A DNA stretch of 64,000 nucleotides. It comes from Vreelandella halophila. Lineage in GTDB: Bacteria > Pseudomonadota > Gammaproteobacteria > Pseudomonadales > Oleiphilaceae. How positions within the stretch are numbered: position 1 is the first letter of the stretch; each line of letters opens with the position of its first letter. The stretch is from positions 24,481-88,480 of the forward strand of contig NZ_WMEX01000009.1 in the NCBI RefSeq assembly GCF_009856365.1, read 5' to 3'. Positions 17,551-26,202 of this stretch are shown here, piece after piece. The notes beneath the pieces were generated by a model that was not told where the DNA came from, made no database searches, and was given only the letters and a program-made list of their open reading frames with translations. Made by a program: the position numbers and the translations under genes.

Positions 17551-19089
17551 TCAGGCCTCCTGGGTTGTGAGGGGCAGATCATCGGCATCGGCCTGCGTTT
17601 CGGCGGCAGCCGGTTCCGCGCGCTTGCGGCTGCGCTTCCGGGGCGCCTGTTCCTGTGTTTCGGGCGCCGGCTCTGAAGCTTCCGCCTGAGCGGCTGCCCG
17701 GTTCTCCATGCGGTAGCGCACCATCCGCTCGATGCTCAGCGGCACCATGATCAGCAGGTCATACAGGTTGATGAGCATGGCGCAGAGGTGATTCGCCAGG
17801 CCGCCGGTCACCCGCAGTGTCACGCGCAGGGCCCTCAGCACGCCGAGCGTGACCGCGCCCAGTACGGTGCGCAGTGAGTGCACGAAGGACTCCAGAGGAA
17901 TACCCACGAACGCCAGCGCGAACGGCAGGATGAAGCCCAGCAGCATCTGGCCCATGGCAGGGATCCAGCCGAACTCGGTGCCACCGGTGGCCTCACCGGT
18001 CAGTTGCTGTGCCAGCGCCGCCTGGTCCGCGGCCAGCATGTCGCGCAGGTAGGCCAGCGAGGACTCGATGCCCGCGAAGATCACCAGGATCACCAGCGAC
18101 GCGATCATCAGGTAGCGCCGCATGCGGTCGTTCAGCCGTGCGATGACCGGGAACAGGTGCGTTACCCGCAGCGATTCCAGCAGGAAGAGCCCCATGGTGA
18201 TCTCAACCATGATGATGACCAGCGCGGCCACGTCAGAGGCCGCCATGGGGCCGATGGAGCTGGTGCCGCCGACCATCTCGGACATGGGCATGGCGATCAG
18301 GTGGAAGTTCACGATGGCGCCGAAGACCGCGATGGTCAGCACCAGGCTCGAGATGAAGAACTGCTTGAGCGACGATGCCATGAGGGTATTCACCGCCTCG
18401 TCATCACTGTTGCGCATGCGTTCGTATTCGGCCATCTGCCGGTCGATGGACCTGGAGCGCTCGTCCAGGCCGGTGATGGTCTCGTGCACCTTCCCCATGG
18501 TCTGGCCGAGGTTGCGCCAGTCCGGGCGCATGCCCTTGAGGATGCCGTGGCGTTCGTTGATGTCCGACTGGTAGGCCTCCAGGGTCTCATCGTGGGACTT
18601 CTGCACCACGTCCCGGATGTTCTCCAGAATGCTGTTCACGGCCGGGTCGCCGGAGGTGGGCAGGTTGCCGATGGTGTCCATCAGTTCCTGCCAGGCCGGC
18701 GGCATGGGCTTGTTCTCGATCGAGTTGTGGTAGTCCGTCTCGATCTTCTCCAGCGTCTCGTTCAGGCGCCGGTGCAGGACCGGGTACTGGCCCAGGTCCC
18801 GCTCGACGATCTCCGCCACCCGCGCGAATTCACGCTCAATGGCGCTTTCCGCCTCCTCGCGACCAGCGGCCAGCAGCACGTCCCGGTTGCGCTGGCTGAC
18901 GCGGCTTTCCAGTTGGCGCACCCCGGCGCCGGCCAGGCGCAGGCTGCGGTAGAAGGCGCGGCCGGTATTGCGCAGGAGCTGGTGCGCGTGCGGCCGGCCC
19001 GCGTAGAGAAGGGTAATGGCGATGACCAGCCAGATGGCCAGTGACAGCGCCGGCGAATCGGACCAGATGGTGAGTATGTCTGAGAACAT
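17551..19089 (-). CDS. Coiled-coil polytopic membrane protein of unknown function
   Basis: 512 residues from ATG 19089 (GAGGGGA leader); the open frame extends further upstream, but the extra residues look non-coding. An N-terminal anchor helix (residues 10-30) is followed by about 220 residues of charged, helix-forming sequence that is probably coiled coil (RNRDVLLAAGREEAES, DERSRSIDRQMAEYE). Then come four to five membrane helices (for example FFISSLVLTIAVFGAIV, ASDVAALVIIMVEITM, YLMIASLVILVIFAGI) and an acidic/basic low-complexity tail. I do not recognise a family. It is co-transcribed with the VWA-like lipoprotein and divergent, across 200 bases, from a response regulator and kinase pair, which suggests that the pair controls or senses this envelope unit. 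Confidence 0.65.
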   Translation of the reverse strand: MFSDILTIWSDSPALSLAIWLVIAITLLYAGRPHAHQLLRNTGRAFYRSLRLAGAGVRQLESRVSQRNRDVLLAAGREEAESAIEREFARVAEIVERDLGQYPVLHRRLNETLEKIETDYHNSIENKPMPPAWQELMDTIGNLPTSGDPAVNSILENIRDVVQKSHDETLEAYQSDINERHGILKGMRPDWRNLGQTMGKVHETITGLDERSRSIDRQMAEYERMRNSDDEAVNTLMASSLKQFFISSLVLTIAVFGAIVNFHLIAMPMSEMVGGTSSIGPMAASDVAALVIIMVEITMGLFLLESLRVTHLFPVIARLNDRMRRYLMIASLVILVIFAGIESSLAYLRDMLAADQAALAQQLTGEATGGTEFGWIPAMGQMLLGFILPFALAFVGIPLESFVHSLRTVLGAVTLGVLRALRVTLRVTGGLANHLCAMLINLYDLLIMVPLSIERMVRYRMENRAAAQAEASEPAPETQEQAPRKRSRKRAEPAAAETQADADDLPLTTQEA

Positions 19090-19289
19090 GGTGTGTCCCC
19101 TCTTCAAGGTTGCTTGGTGAACCGGCGGACTGAGCCGCCGCCCCGACACCTGCAGTCTTTCCGACGCGCGTGAATAATCCGTGAGTCGCCAACCCGGAAA
19201 ATGCGAACTTTGTATCAGTGTGTAGCCATCGTCGTTCCAGCGGGGCCGGCTGCTACACTCACAACAGATTTCCGTCGGAACCGCGCCCC

Positions 19290-20096
19290 ATGGCCACGAT
19301 TCTCTGGGTGGAGGACCAGTCACACTGGATCGACCGCTTCAAGCCGGTGCTTGAGGCCACGGCCTTTGACGACCAGCCAACGCGGGTAGAGGTCTTCCGC
19401 TTCGCCGAGGCCGCCTGCCAGCACATCAAGCTCGCCGACGCCGGCGATGCCCCGGACCTGGCCCTGCTGGACGCCAACATGAACGGCAACGAACAGGCGG
19501 GGTTCTCGGTCTCACGCACCCTTCTGCGCAAGTGGCCGCAACTGCCCATCGTCTACCTTTCCGAATACAGCGGCACGGGCGTGGAACAGGAAGCCATCGA
19601 GGAACAGAACGCCCAGGACTTCATCGCCAAGCACCAGCGCAACATCGAACAGGTGCTGTGCTGGCGCATCCGGGCTACCCTCCGCCAGCAGTCCATAACC
19701 CGGGAGAAGAACAGCAGCGACCGGCTCCAGAGCGGCGGCCTGAGCCTGGACACCGTCACCTGGGAGGCCTACTGGCAGGGCGTGAAGCTGATGAACCCGA
19801 ACAACCCCAAGCGCCCCCTGCCCCCGACGCCACGCAAGATCCTGCGCTACCTCGTGGAAGCCTCGCCCGCGCCTCTGTCCACCCTGCAGGTGGCGGAGAA
19901 GCTGGACGCGGACCCGGAACGCTTCTCCCAGGCCAACTACCGCCAGCACATCCGCACCCTGCGCCGGGCCATCGACCAGGCCATGGGCGGCGACGAACGC
20001 TTCTTTGAATGGTGCCGCGAGGGCGAGGGACTGGTGGCCTTCGGGGATGACGGCGCCTACTGCTGGCGCACGCCACGCACCACGGAGGCGAACTGA
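19290..20096 (+). CDS. Response regulator with receiver and winged-helix-like C-terminal domain
   Basis: 268 residues from ATG 19290. The receiver domain keeps all key residues: acidic pair E8/D9 (WVEDQ), phosphoacceptor D61 (LALLDANMNG), S91 (VYLSEYSG) and K114 (FIAKHQ). Residues about 125-170 are a linker. The C-terminal part, LPPTPRKILRYLVEAS then FSQANYRQHIRTLRRAIDQAM, resembles an OmpR-type winged helix with a recognition helix and wing, though the fit is loose. The stop is two bases before the histidine kinase ATG, so they form a two-component operon. The obvious target is the divergent membrane protein/VWA operon. Confidence 0.75.
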   Translation: MATILWVEDQSHWIDRFKPVLEATAFDDQPTRVEVFRFAEAACQHIKLADAGDAPDLALLDANMNGNEQAGFSVSRTLLRKWPQLPIVYLSEYSGTGVEQEAIEEQNAQDFIAKHQRNIEQVLCWRIRATLRQQSITREKNSSDRLQSGGLSLDTVTWEAYWQGVKLMNPNNPKRPLPPTPRKILRYLVEASPAPLSTLQVAEKLDADPERFSQANYRQHIRTLRRAIDQAMGGDERFFEWCREGEGLVAFGDDGAYCWRTPRTTEAN

Positions 20097-20098
20097 GC

Positions 20099-21733
20099 AT
20101 GGCCGAGAAACGCGACGACCGCCCGGACGACCGCATCCAGCCGGTGCGCTTCCCCTTCCTGGGCACCCTCGGGGGCCTGCTGGCCATCAGCTGGCTCCTG
20201 CTGTTGCTGGACCCCACAGTGGCCTCCTTCTACAGCGTCCCACCGGTTCTGCTCCAGGCCGAGTGGCGTTACGGCGCGCTGGCCCTGTTCGTGACCCTGA
20301 TCCTCGCCGACATGCGCCGCTATCACCGCGAACGGCGCCAGCAGGATTCAGACCTCCAGGCCTTGCGCGCTCAGGTCCACAGCCTCTGGCAGGACCGCAA
20401 GCAGCTCCAGCTCAAGGCCCACACCTATTCCGACCACGCGGACAAGCTCAAGCGCTTCATCAGCGACAAGCTGCTGGAATACATCGAGTACGACGAGAAG
20501 TTCCTGCACTTCAAGAGCATCGCCGCGGAGGTTCGCCACAACGGCGTGATCAGCTTCGACCGGGTCCGCACCGCCCTGGAAGGTGCGCTCACGGAAGCGG
20601 AAGAGGCCGGGGATGAGCAACGGGCGCAGCCACTGCGGGCCGCCGAAGACGCCATGCGCTACCTCTGGGATCTGCTGGACCTCTCCACCGCCGATAACCT
20701 CGCCCTGCACATCGGCAACCAGCTGTGCGAATGCGAGGAACACTACTACCAGCGCATGCTCAGCGAGGAGGGGGACGACACGGACGAACTGCCCCCGCCC
20801 CCGGTCTACGACCCCGGGCGTGCGGCGTGGCGCGCACTCGGCCAGGTGAGCCAGAAACCGCTGGAGGAACCCGCCGTGGGAACCCCCTGGGCCCTCAATG
20901 ATGGGCAGTGGTACGCGGACCTCCAGTCCACGGGCACACTGCTGGGCACCGAGAACCACCTGGTGCTGCTGCTCGAGAACCTGCTGAAGAACGCCCAGTT
21001 CCACGCCCGCAAGCGCGGCTACAGCAGCCCCTTCGCCCCGGTCACCCTGGAGCTGCGGGAGGAAAGGGGTAATGCCCTGATCCGGGTCTACAACCGGGGT
21101 CCGCACATCCGGGAGGAAGACCGCCCCAACCTCTTCCAGCTCGGTTTCTCCACACGGCGCGCCAGGGAACACCAGGGCCGTGGGCTGGGCCTGTATTTCG
21201 TCAACGAAATCGTGAAGGGCTACGAGGGCCAGATCGCCGTGCACAACATCGAGACCCCGGCGACCCAGTACGCGGTGCGCGTGGCCCTGTCGGACGGCAA
21301 CGTGGTCACGGAACTGGTGGATGTGGCAGTGGAATCCGGCAAGCCAAGCTGCCGCTCACCCGAGGGTGAATGGCAGGGGCAGATGGAATGGACGTTCGAG
21401 TCGCCGGTAGAGAGCGTGGAGGTCACCACCACGGACGACCGCGACCAGCCCACCCAACGCCTCGCGGACTTCGAGGCCAAGGGCAAGCAGCAGCGCTTCG
21501 ACCCCGGCCACCCGGAACGCCCCCGGTGGCGCCTGAGCCTCACCCCGAAGCGCAACGCCCACCGGCTCAGTTTCGAGCCGTTGGCCATCGACGGCGTGGA
21601 ATTCGAGATCCGACTGCCCACCGCGCAACAACGGCTGGACAATACCGAACTCGGCATGGAAGACGACATTGACGCGGAAGTGGAACGGCTGGACGAGCAC
21701 TTCCAGCCACCGGAGGGTGGCAGCTCACACTGA
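20099..21733 (+). CDS. Membrane sensor histidine kinase with atypical dimerisation region and enlarged ATPase domain
   Basis: 544 residues. Two membrane helices at residues 17-40 and 55-70 are followed by a coiled region. The phosphoacceptor candidate is the His in IAAEVRHNGVISFDRV, not the usual HExRxPL. The HATPase domain has the N-box VLLLENLLKNAQFHARKRG (about residue 290), an F-box region NLFQLGFSTRR and the G2-box GRGLGLYFVNEIVKGYEG (about 360). The last strand of the domain (VEFEIRLPTAQQ) appears only at about residue 500, so about 110 residues are inserted within the ATPase fold. There is almost no periplasmic loop, so it may sense within the membrane or through a partner such as the divergent membrane protein. 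Confidence 0.75.
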   Translation: MAEKRDDRPDDRIQPVRFPFLGTLGGLLAISWLLLLLDPTVASFYSVPPVLLQAEWRYGALALFVTLILADMRRYHRERRQQDSDLQALRAQVHSLWQDRKQLQLKAHTYSDHADKLKRFISDKLLEYIEYDEKFLHFKSIAAEVRHNGVISFDRVRTALEGALTEAEEAGDEQRAQPLRAAEDAMRYLWDLLDLSTADNLALHIGNQLCECEEHYYQRMLSEEGDDTDELPPPPVYDPGRAAWRALGQVSQKPLEEPAVGTPWALNDGQWYADLQSTGTLLGTENHLVLLLENLLKNAQFHARKRGYSSPFAPVTLELREERGNALIRVYNRGPHIREEDRPNLFQLGFSTRRAREHQGRGLGLYFVNEIVKGYEGQIAVHNIETPATQYAVRVALSDGNVVTELVDVAVESGKPSCRSPEGEWQGQMEWTFESPVESVEVTTTDDRDQPTQRLADFEAKGKQQRFDPGHPERPRWRLSLTPKRNAHRLSFEPLAIDGVEFEIRLPTAQQRLDNTELGMEDDIDAEVERLDEHFQPPEGGSSH

Positions 21734-21849
21734 GGTAACCGCCGGCTGAAAGGACGGTAATGGCACACAGGGCCCGCAACGCTGTAGCGTAGGTGACCTG
21801 AGCAAGAAGGCTCCCGGTCACTCAGTACCGCACAGCAGGGAATCGTCCA

Positions 21850-23397
21850 ATGATGCGTCGAACCGTCCATTTGATAGGGGTTATAGGCCTGCTCCTGCCC
21901 GCCGCGAGCGTCGGCAACACGTTTGATTTCGAGACCGTCGTGGACAGGGCCAGGAAACTGGCGGACACCGCCTACGAAACGCCGCAGCAGGTGCCGGAAT
22001 TCCTGCGCGATCTGGACTACCAGACCTACCGCGCCATTCGCTTCAAGCCCGAACACAGCCTCTGGCGCGAGTCGGAGACCAACTTCCAGGTCATGCTGGT
22101 ACCGCCGGGCCGCCTGTACAAACACCCTGTCCGCCTGAATGTCATTGATGCCGAGGGGGTTCACGATGTTCCCTTCGATAAGCGCCATTTCGACTACCCC
22201 GATTCCAGCCTCGAGAAACGCATGTCGTCGGACCTTGGTTATGGTGGCTTTAAGCTGACATTTCCACTTGACGATGCGGGCAACCAGAACCAGTTCCTGG
22301 TTTTCGCCGGCGCCAGCTATTACCGGGCCGTGGGCAAGGGCAACAGCTTCGGGCTGTCAGGGCGTGGCCTCGCCATCGATACCGGCTTACCCAAGGGCGA
22401 GTCGTTTCCGGATTTCGTGGAGTTCTGGCTGGAACGCCCTGCCCCGGACGCCGAACGCATGACGGTCTATGGCCTGCTTGATGGCGAGAATGTCACCGGG
22501 GCCTACCGTTTCACCGTGATGCCCGGACAGACCACAACGCTCCGGGTGACGTCGAAACTGTTCCCGCGACAGAACATCGAACAGCTCGGTGTCGCGCCTC
22601 TTACCAGCATGTTCTATTACGACGGGAAAACGCCCAAGCCGAAGGGCGAGTGGCGCCCGGAGGTCCATGACTCCGACGGCCTGCTGATCCACAACGGCGA
22701 GTCCGGCGAGTGGCTCTGGCGGCCCCTGCGGAATCCGGAAACACTCTCGATGGACTATTTCGACACGCTGGATGTGGCCGGCTTTGGCCTGCTCCAGCGG
22801 GACCAGGCCTTCGACAGCTACATGGACCCAGAGGCCCGCTACGACACTCGCCCCAGTGCCTGGGTGGAACCCCGGGGCTCATGGGGGAAGGGGAAGGTCG
22901 TCCTGGTCCAGATCCCCACGCCTGACGAAACCAACGACAACGTAGTCGCGTTCTGGACACCGGAAGAACCGGTATCACAGGAGGACGCCCCCATGACCTT
23001 CGAATACAGCGTCCACTACGGCGGCCCGGAGATTCCCGACGAGCCCATGGCGCGGGTCGTCGACACTTTCATTGGTGACGGCTCCCGCATCGGCGGGGGC
23101 GATGAGGAAGGCGCAGTCCGGGTTATCGCGGATTTCGCCGGCGGCCCACTGGCGAAGCTTGACCCGGAAGCGTCGGTGAGCAGCTCGGTCTCCATGCTGA
23201 ATGAGGGGGAATTGCTGGGCCACTATGTTGAATACATCCCCAGGCTCGATCGCTGGCGACTGTCCATCCTGGCACGGCCGGCCTCCGGGGAATCGCTGGC
23301 CGTCCGGGCTTTCCTGAAACAGGAAGACGACACCCTCAGTGAAACCTGGTCGTTCGAGCTGCCCGGTGACAGCCCGGTGATCACGGGAAGCCAATAA
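21850..23397 (+). CDS. opgG: Osmoregulated periplasmic glucan biosynthesis protein OpgG (MdoG)
   Basis: 515 residues with a signal peptide (RRTVHLIGVIGLLLPAASVGN). The mature start is FDFETVVDRARKLADTAYETPQ, then LRDLDYQTYRAIRFKPEHSLWR, the typical opening of MdoG/MdoD. Conserved stretches YKLTFPL-like FKLTFPLDDAGNQNQFLVFAGASYYRAVGKG, FGLSGRGLAIDTG, FREFWLERP-like VEFWLERPAPDA and LTSMFYYDG are all present. It acts in the periplasm on beta-1,2 glucan chains extruded by OpgH, adding branches or shaping them, and matters at low osmolarity. It is first of an operon with the small ORF and opgH. Confidence 0.94.
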   Translation: MMRRTVHLIGVIGLLLPAASVGNTFDFETVVDRARKLADTAYETPQQVPEFLRDLDYQTYRAIRFKPEHSLWRESETNFQVMLVPPGRLYKHPVRLNVIDAEGVHDVPFDKRHFDYPDSSLEKRMSSDLGYGGFKLTFPLDDAGNQNQFLVFAGASYYRAVGKGNSFGLSGRGLAIDTGLPKGESFPDFVEFWLERPAPDAERMTVYGLLDGENVTGAYRFTVMPGQTTTLRVTSKLFPRQNIEQLGVAPLTSMFYYDGKTPKPKGEWRPEVHDSDGLLIHNGESGEWLWRPLRNPETLSMDYFDTLDVAGFGLLQRDQAFDSYMDPEARYDTRPSAWVEPRGSWGKGKVVLVQIPTPDETNDNVVAFWTPEEPVSQEDAPMTFEYSVHYGGPEIPDEPMARVVDTFIGDGSRIGGGDEEGAVRVIADFAGGPLAKLDPEASVSSSVSMLNEGELLGHYVEYIPRLDRWRLSILARPASGESLAVRAFLKQEDDTLSETWSFELPGDSPVITGSQ

Positions 23398-23411
23398 AAG
23401 GGCCGGAACCC

Positions 23412-23663
23412 ATGGAATTGACGCACAGTGAAAAGGCACTCCGGCGGGGCCTGGCCTACCAGTACTGGTCTGGCCTGCCACGCACACCGGACACGGAGAT
23501 ACGGGCGCTCGAAAGCCTCCTGCGAGCCCTGAAGGGCGGGGAGCCCGATGTCCTGGGCGCGGTCATGGCCGACCTGCGGGCAACAGCAGCCGGGGCCTCC
23601 CCCTCGGTTCCCGGGCCCACGCCGGCCATCCGGCGCGGCAGCCTGCACTACGGCGACTACTGA
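23412..23663 (+). CDS. Small protein encoded between opgG and opgH
   Basis: 83 residues (MELTHSEKALRRGLAYQYWSG at the start, RRGSLHYGDY at the end), starting 14 bases after opgG and ending 11 bases before opgH. It is soluble in appearance with one amphipathic helical part (EIRALESLLRALKGGEPDVLGAVMADLRA) and a Pro/Ala/Ser-rich tail. I do not recognise a domain. Its position equals that of the long N-terminal cytoplasmic region found in enterobacterial OpgH, which the OpgH here lacks. It may be an unlinked accessory subunit, but that is inference; a chance ORF is less likely given the tight spacing and the codon usage, which is like its neighbours. Confidence 0.55.
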   Translation: MELTHSEKALRRGLAYQYWSGLPRTPDTEIRALESLLRALKGGEPDVLGAVMADLRATAAGASPSVPGPTPAIRRGSLHYGDY

Positions 23664-23674
23664 GGCCACGCGGA

Positions 23675-25900
23675 ATGGACGCCACAGACACCACGCCCGC
23701 GCCGGACACCGCCCCCGACTGGCGTGCCATCGCCAGCTTCCGCAGGACCCTGTTAGCGCTCACGGTCCTCGCCCAGACCGCCATTGCCACCTATTTCATG
23801 CTCGCGGTACTGCCCTACCACGGCGCCACCCTGGTCGAAACCGGCATGGCGATCCTGTTCGCCGTGCTCTTCGCCTGGATCTCGGTCGGGTTCTGGATCG
23901 GTGTTCTCGGTTTCGTGTATCGCCGCGCGGGCGGTGACCCCCATTCCCTCCTGCGCCAGTACAGCGACCAGGCCCTGGCGGAAGCGCCCATGGCACCGAC
24001 GGCCATCGTCATGCCGATCTACCATGAGCCTGTCGAGACCAGCCTGGGCCGTATACGGGCAATCTACCGGGACCTTGAGCGCAGCGGCCAGCTGGCGCAT
24101 TTCGACTTCTACATCCTCTCCGACAGCCGCGACCCCGATGTCTGGCTCCGGGAGCAGGCGGCCTGGGCCACACTCTGTGACGAACTGGGCGCCCAGGGGC
24201 GGCTGTTCTACCGCCGGCGCGTACTCAACCTGAACCTCAAGAGCGGCAATGTCGGCGACTTCCTGCGTCGCTGGGGCGGGTACTACGAATACATGATGGT
24301 GCTGGACGCGGACAGCCTGATCAGCGGCAACACCCTGGTCCGAATGGTGCGGCTGATGCAGTGCCGGCCCCAGACGGGCATCCTCCAGACCAGCCCGACC
24401 CTGCTCAATGGCCGGTCGCTGTTCGCCCGCGTCCAGCAGCTGGCCAACCGCCTGTACGGCCCATTGTTCACGACCGGCCTGGCTTCCATCCAGCTGGGTG
24501 ATGCCGCCTTCTGGGGGCACAACGCCATTATCCGGGTTCCCGCCTTCATGGCGCACTGCGGCCTCAGGAAACTGCCCGGCCGCGGCCTTTTCAGGGGGCC
24601 CGTCATGAGTCACGACTTCGTTGAGGCCGCCTACATGGGCCGCGCCGGCTACGAGGTCTGGCTCGAACCCGAGCTCGGGGAAAGCTACGAGGAGTCGCCC
24701 CCCTCACTCGTTGACGAGCTCACGCGCGACAAACGCTGGGCTAAGGGCAACATGCAGCACTTCTGGATCATGCTTCGCGGGCGCCGCCTGAGATTCGGCC
24801 ACCGGATGGCGTTCCTCAACGGGATCATGGCCTATCTCGCCTCGCCACTGTGGCTGGGCTTCCTCATCCTCACGACCATCGAAACCACTCGGCTTACACT
24901 CTGGCCCATCAACTACTTCCCGGATCCCCACCGGCTCACACCCCTCTGGCCCGAATGGCACCCGGAATGGGCGTTCTCCCTGCTCGGCACCTCGCTCGCC
25001 CTGCTCTTCCTTCCCAAGATCCTGGCGGTGATCGATGTGCTGCTGAAACGCCGGGCCAAGGCCTTCGGCGGCACCGGGAAGCTGGTGGGGAGCACGGTGC
25101 TGGAGATGGTCCTGTCCGCCCTGCTGGCACCGATCCGGATGCTGGCCCACTCGCGCTTCGTGCTCGAGGCGCTGCTCAATGTGTCGCTGAAATGGGCTGG
25201 CCAGAACCGTTCCAGCGAGATCGGGTGGAAAACGGCCCTGCTGAGCCAGGCGCCCGGCACCATCCTGGCGCTTGCCTGGTCCTCGTTCGCGTTGTGGCTC
25301 GATCCCCTGTTCTTTCTCTGGTCCCTGCCGGTTGCCCTGCCACTGGTCCTTGCCGCCCCGACCTCGGTGCTCCTGAGCCGCACCCGGCTCGGGGACCGCA
25401 TGCGCCGGAACGGCTGGCTTCTCATTCCGGAAGAGACACAGGGATCGCCACTGCGGGAGGCGCTGCCCCACGGGACGCTGGTAAGCAGGGAGCGCGCTGC
25501 TGTACCCGCCTTCCAGGAAGCCATCATGCACCCGTGGTACAACCAGCTGCACCGGCAGCTGGCGCGCCCCAACCAGGGGCCGCTCCAACGGGCCCACCTT
25601 GAGGCGCTGGCCGACCGGTGCCTTGCTGACGGACCTGACGCCCTGACCCGGGCTGAAAAGACACGGCTGGCAAGGGACGCCCGATCCCTGGCAGTGCTGC
25701 ACCGCGAGGTCTGGCGCCAGCCGGGCGATTCACCCTGGGGCCGGCTGCTGGATGACTGGATTGACTCAGCGGCTGGCGATGATCCATACCGCGTGAATGA
25801 TGCCCGGGAAGTAACCCAGGAGGGTCAGCAGGATATTGACCCAGAACTGGAGCCCGATGCCGACCTGCAGGAAAACGCCCAGTGGGGGCAGCAACAGTGA
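23675..25900 (+). CDS. opgH: Glucans biosynthesis glucosyltransferase OpgH (MdoH)
   Basis: 741 residues, about 100 fewer than the enterobacterial enzyme (847), the missing part being the N-terminal cytoplasmic region. Family 2 glucosyltransferase motifs: IVMPIYHEPVETSL, FYILSDSRDPDVW, KSGNVGDFLRRWGGYYEYMMVLDADS (DxD), GHNAIIRVPAFM, VMSHDFVEAAYMGRAGY (catalytic Asp) and LTRDKRWAKGN (the RW motif of processive enzymes). About eight membrane helices form the export path. It polymerises UDP-glucose into a beta-1,2 glucan across the inner membrane. The last 45 codons are acidic, low-complexity, and antisense to a complete Pmp3/YqaE gene. Confidence 0.94.
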   Translation: MDATDTTPAPDTAPDWRAIASFRRTLLALTVLAQTAIATYFMLAVLPYHGATLVETGMAILFAVLFAWISVGFWIGVLGFVYRRAGGDPHSLLRQYSDQALAEAPMAPTAIVMPIYHEPVETSLGRIRAIYRDLERSGQLAHFDFYILSDSRDPDVWLREQAAWATLCDELGAQGRLFYRRRVLNLNLKSGNVGDFLRRWGGYYEYMMVLDADSLISGNTLVRMVRLMQCRPQTGILQTSPTLLNGRSLFARVQQLANRLYGPLFTTGLASIQLGDAAFWGHNAIIRVPAFMAHCGLRKLPGRGLFRGPVMSHDFVEAAYMGRAGYEVWLEPELGESYEESPPSLVDELTRDKRWAKGNMQHFWIMLRGRRLRFGHRMAFLNGIMAYLASPLWLGFLILTTIETTRLTLWPINYFPDPHRLTPLWPEWHPEWAFSLLGTSLALLFLPKILAVIDVLLKRRAKAFGGTGKLVGSTVLEMVLSALLAPIRMLAHSRFVLEALLNVSLKWAGQNRSSEIGWKTALLSQAPGTILALAWSSFALWLDPLFFLWSLPVALPLVLAAPTSVLLSRTRLGDRMRRNGWLLIPEETQGSPLREALPHGTLVSRERAAVPAFQEAIMHPWYNQLHRQLARPNQGPLQRAHLEALADRCLADGPDALTRAEKTRLARDARSLAVLHREVWRQPGDSPWGRLLDDWIDSAAGDDPYRVNDAREVTQEGQQDIDPELEPDADLQENAQWGQQQ

Positions 25901-25924
25901 CAGGATGAGTCGCAGGATATCCAT
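25766..25924 (-). CDS. Pmp3/YqaE family small hydrophobic membrane protein
   Basis: A complete 52-codon gene on the minus strand, shorter than usual ORF cut-offs. It reads MDILRLILSLLLPPLGVFLQ, then VGIGLQFWVNILLTLLGYFP, then GIIHAVWIIASR and a TGA stop. This is the full Pmp3/YqaE/UPF0057 pattern: helix, LPPLGVFL, QFWxNILLTxLGYxPGIIHAxWII, helix. A GGAGG ribosome site stands six bases before the ATG. These two-helix proteins affect membrane potential and salt tolerance. It overlaps the 3' end of opgH antisense by 135 bases, so both proteins are encoded by the same DNA in opposite directions. Confidence 0.85.
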   Translation of the reverse strand: MDILRLILSLLLPPLGVFLQVGIGLQFWVNILLTLLGYFPGIIHAVWIIASR

Positions 25925-26076
25925 GAATGGCCTCCGATTGGATGGTCGCTGGCGCCCAGTCTGAAGGCGTACGCTACGATGGGGAAGTTACAGGCTCCTC
26001 ATGGTACAGCGTGCCGGAGCGAAAAACAGCGTCGAACAGCTTTACACTTTCCAGGGTTCCCCCAGCGCCACTCCCC

Positions 26077-26091
26077 GCGACAATCTGTCGC
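26077..26091. promoter_or_regulatory. Small inverted repeat upstream of the first PEP-CTERM gene
   Basis: GCGACA-ATC-TGTCGC is a perfect 6-bp inverted repeat roughly 60-75 bases upstream of the start point predicted from the -24/-12 element at 26124. It could be an activator site, for example for a PrsR-type regulator; this is inference from position only. Confidence 0.25.
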
Positions 26092-26123
26092 AAGGCCACG
26101 GATCCGAAGAGGTTTTGATGCAA

Positions 26124-26140
26124 TGGCCCCCCCTTTGCTT
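26124..26140 (+). promoter_or_regulatory. Candidate sigma-54 promoter of the first PEP-CTERM gene
   Basis: TGGCCCCCCCTTTGCTT fits the -24/-12 pattern: GG at 26125-26126 and GC at 26137-26138 are 11 positions apart, as required, and the -12 part TTGCTT is perfect. The -24 part is TGGCCC rather than TGGCAC. Transcription would begin near 26150, some 53 bases before the ATG at 26203. PEP-CTERM genes in other proteobacteria are known to depend on sigma-54 and the PrsK/PrsR pair. Confidence 0.55.
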
Positions 26141-26202
26141 GGATCTGCACGGTCTCACCGACGGACCGACCCCATCTCACTACTGGCAAGGGAATCGAAG
26201 AA

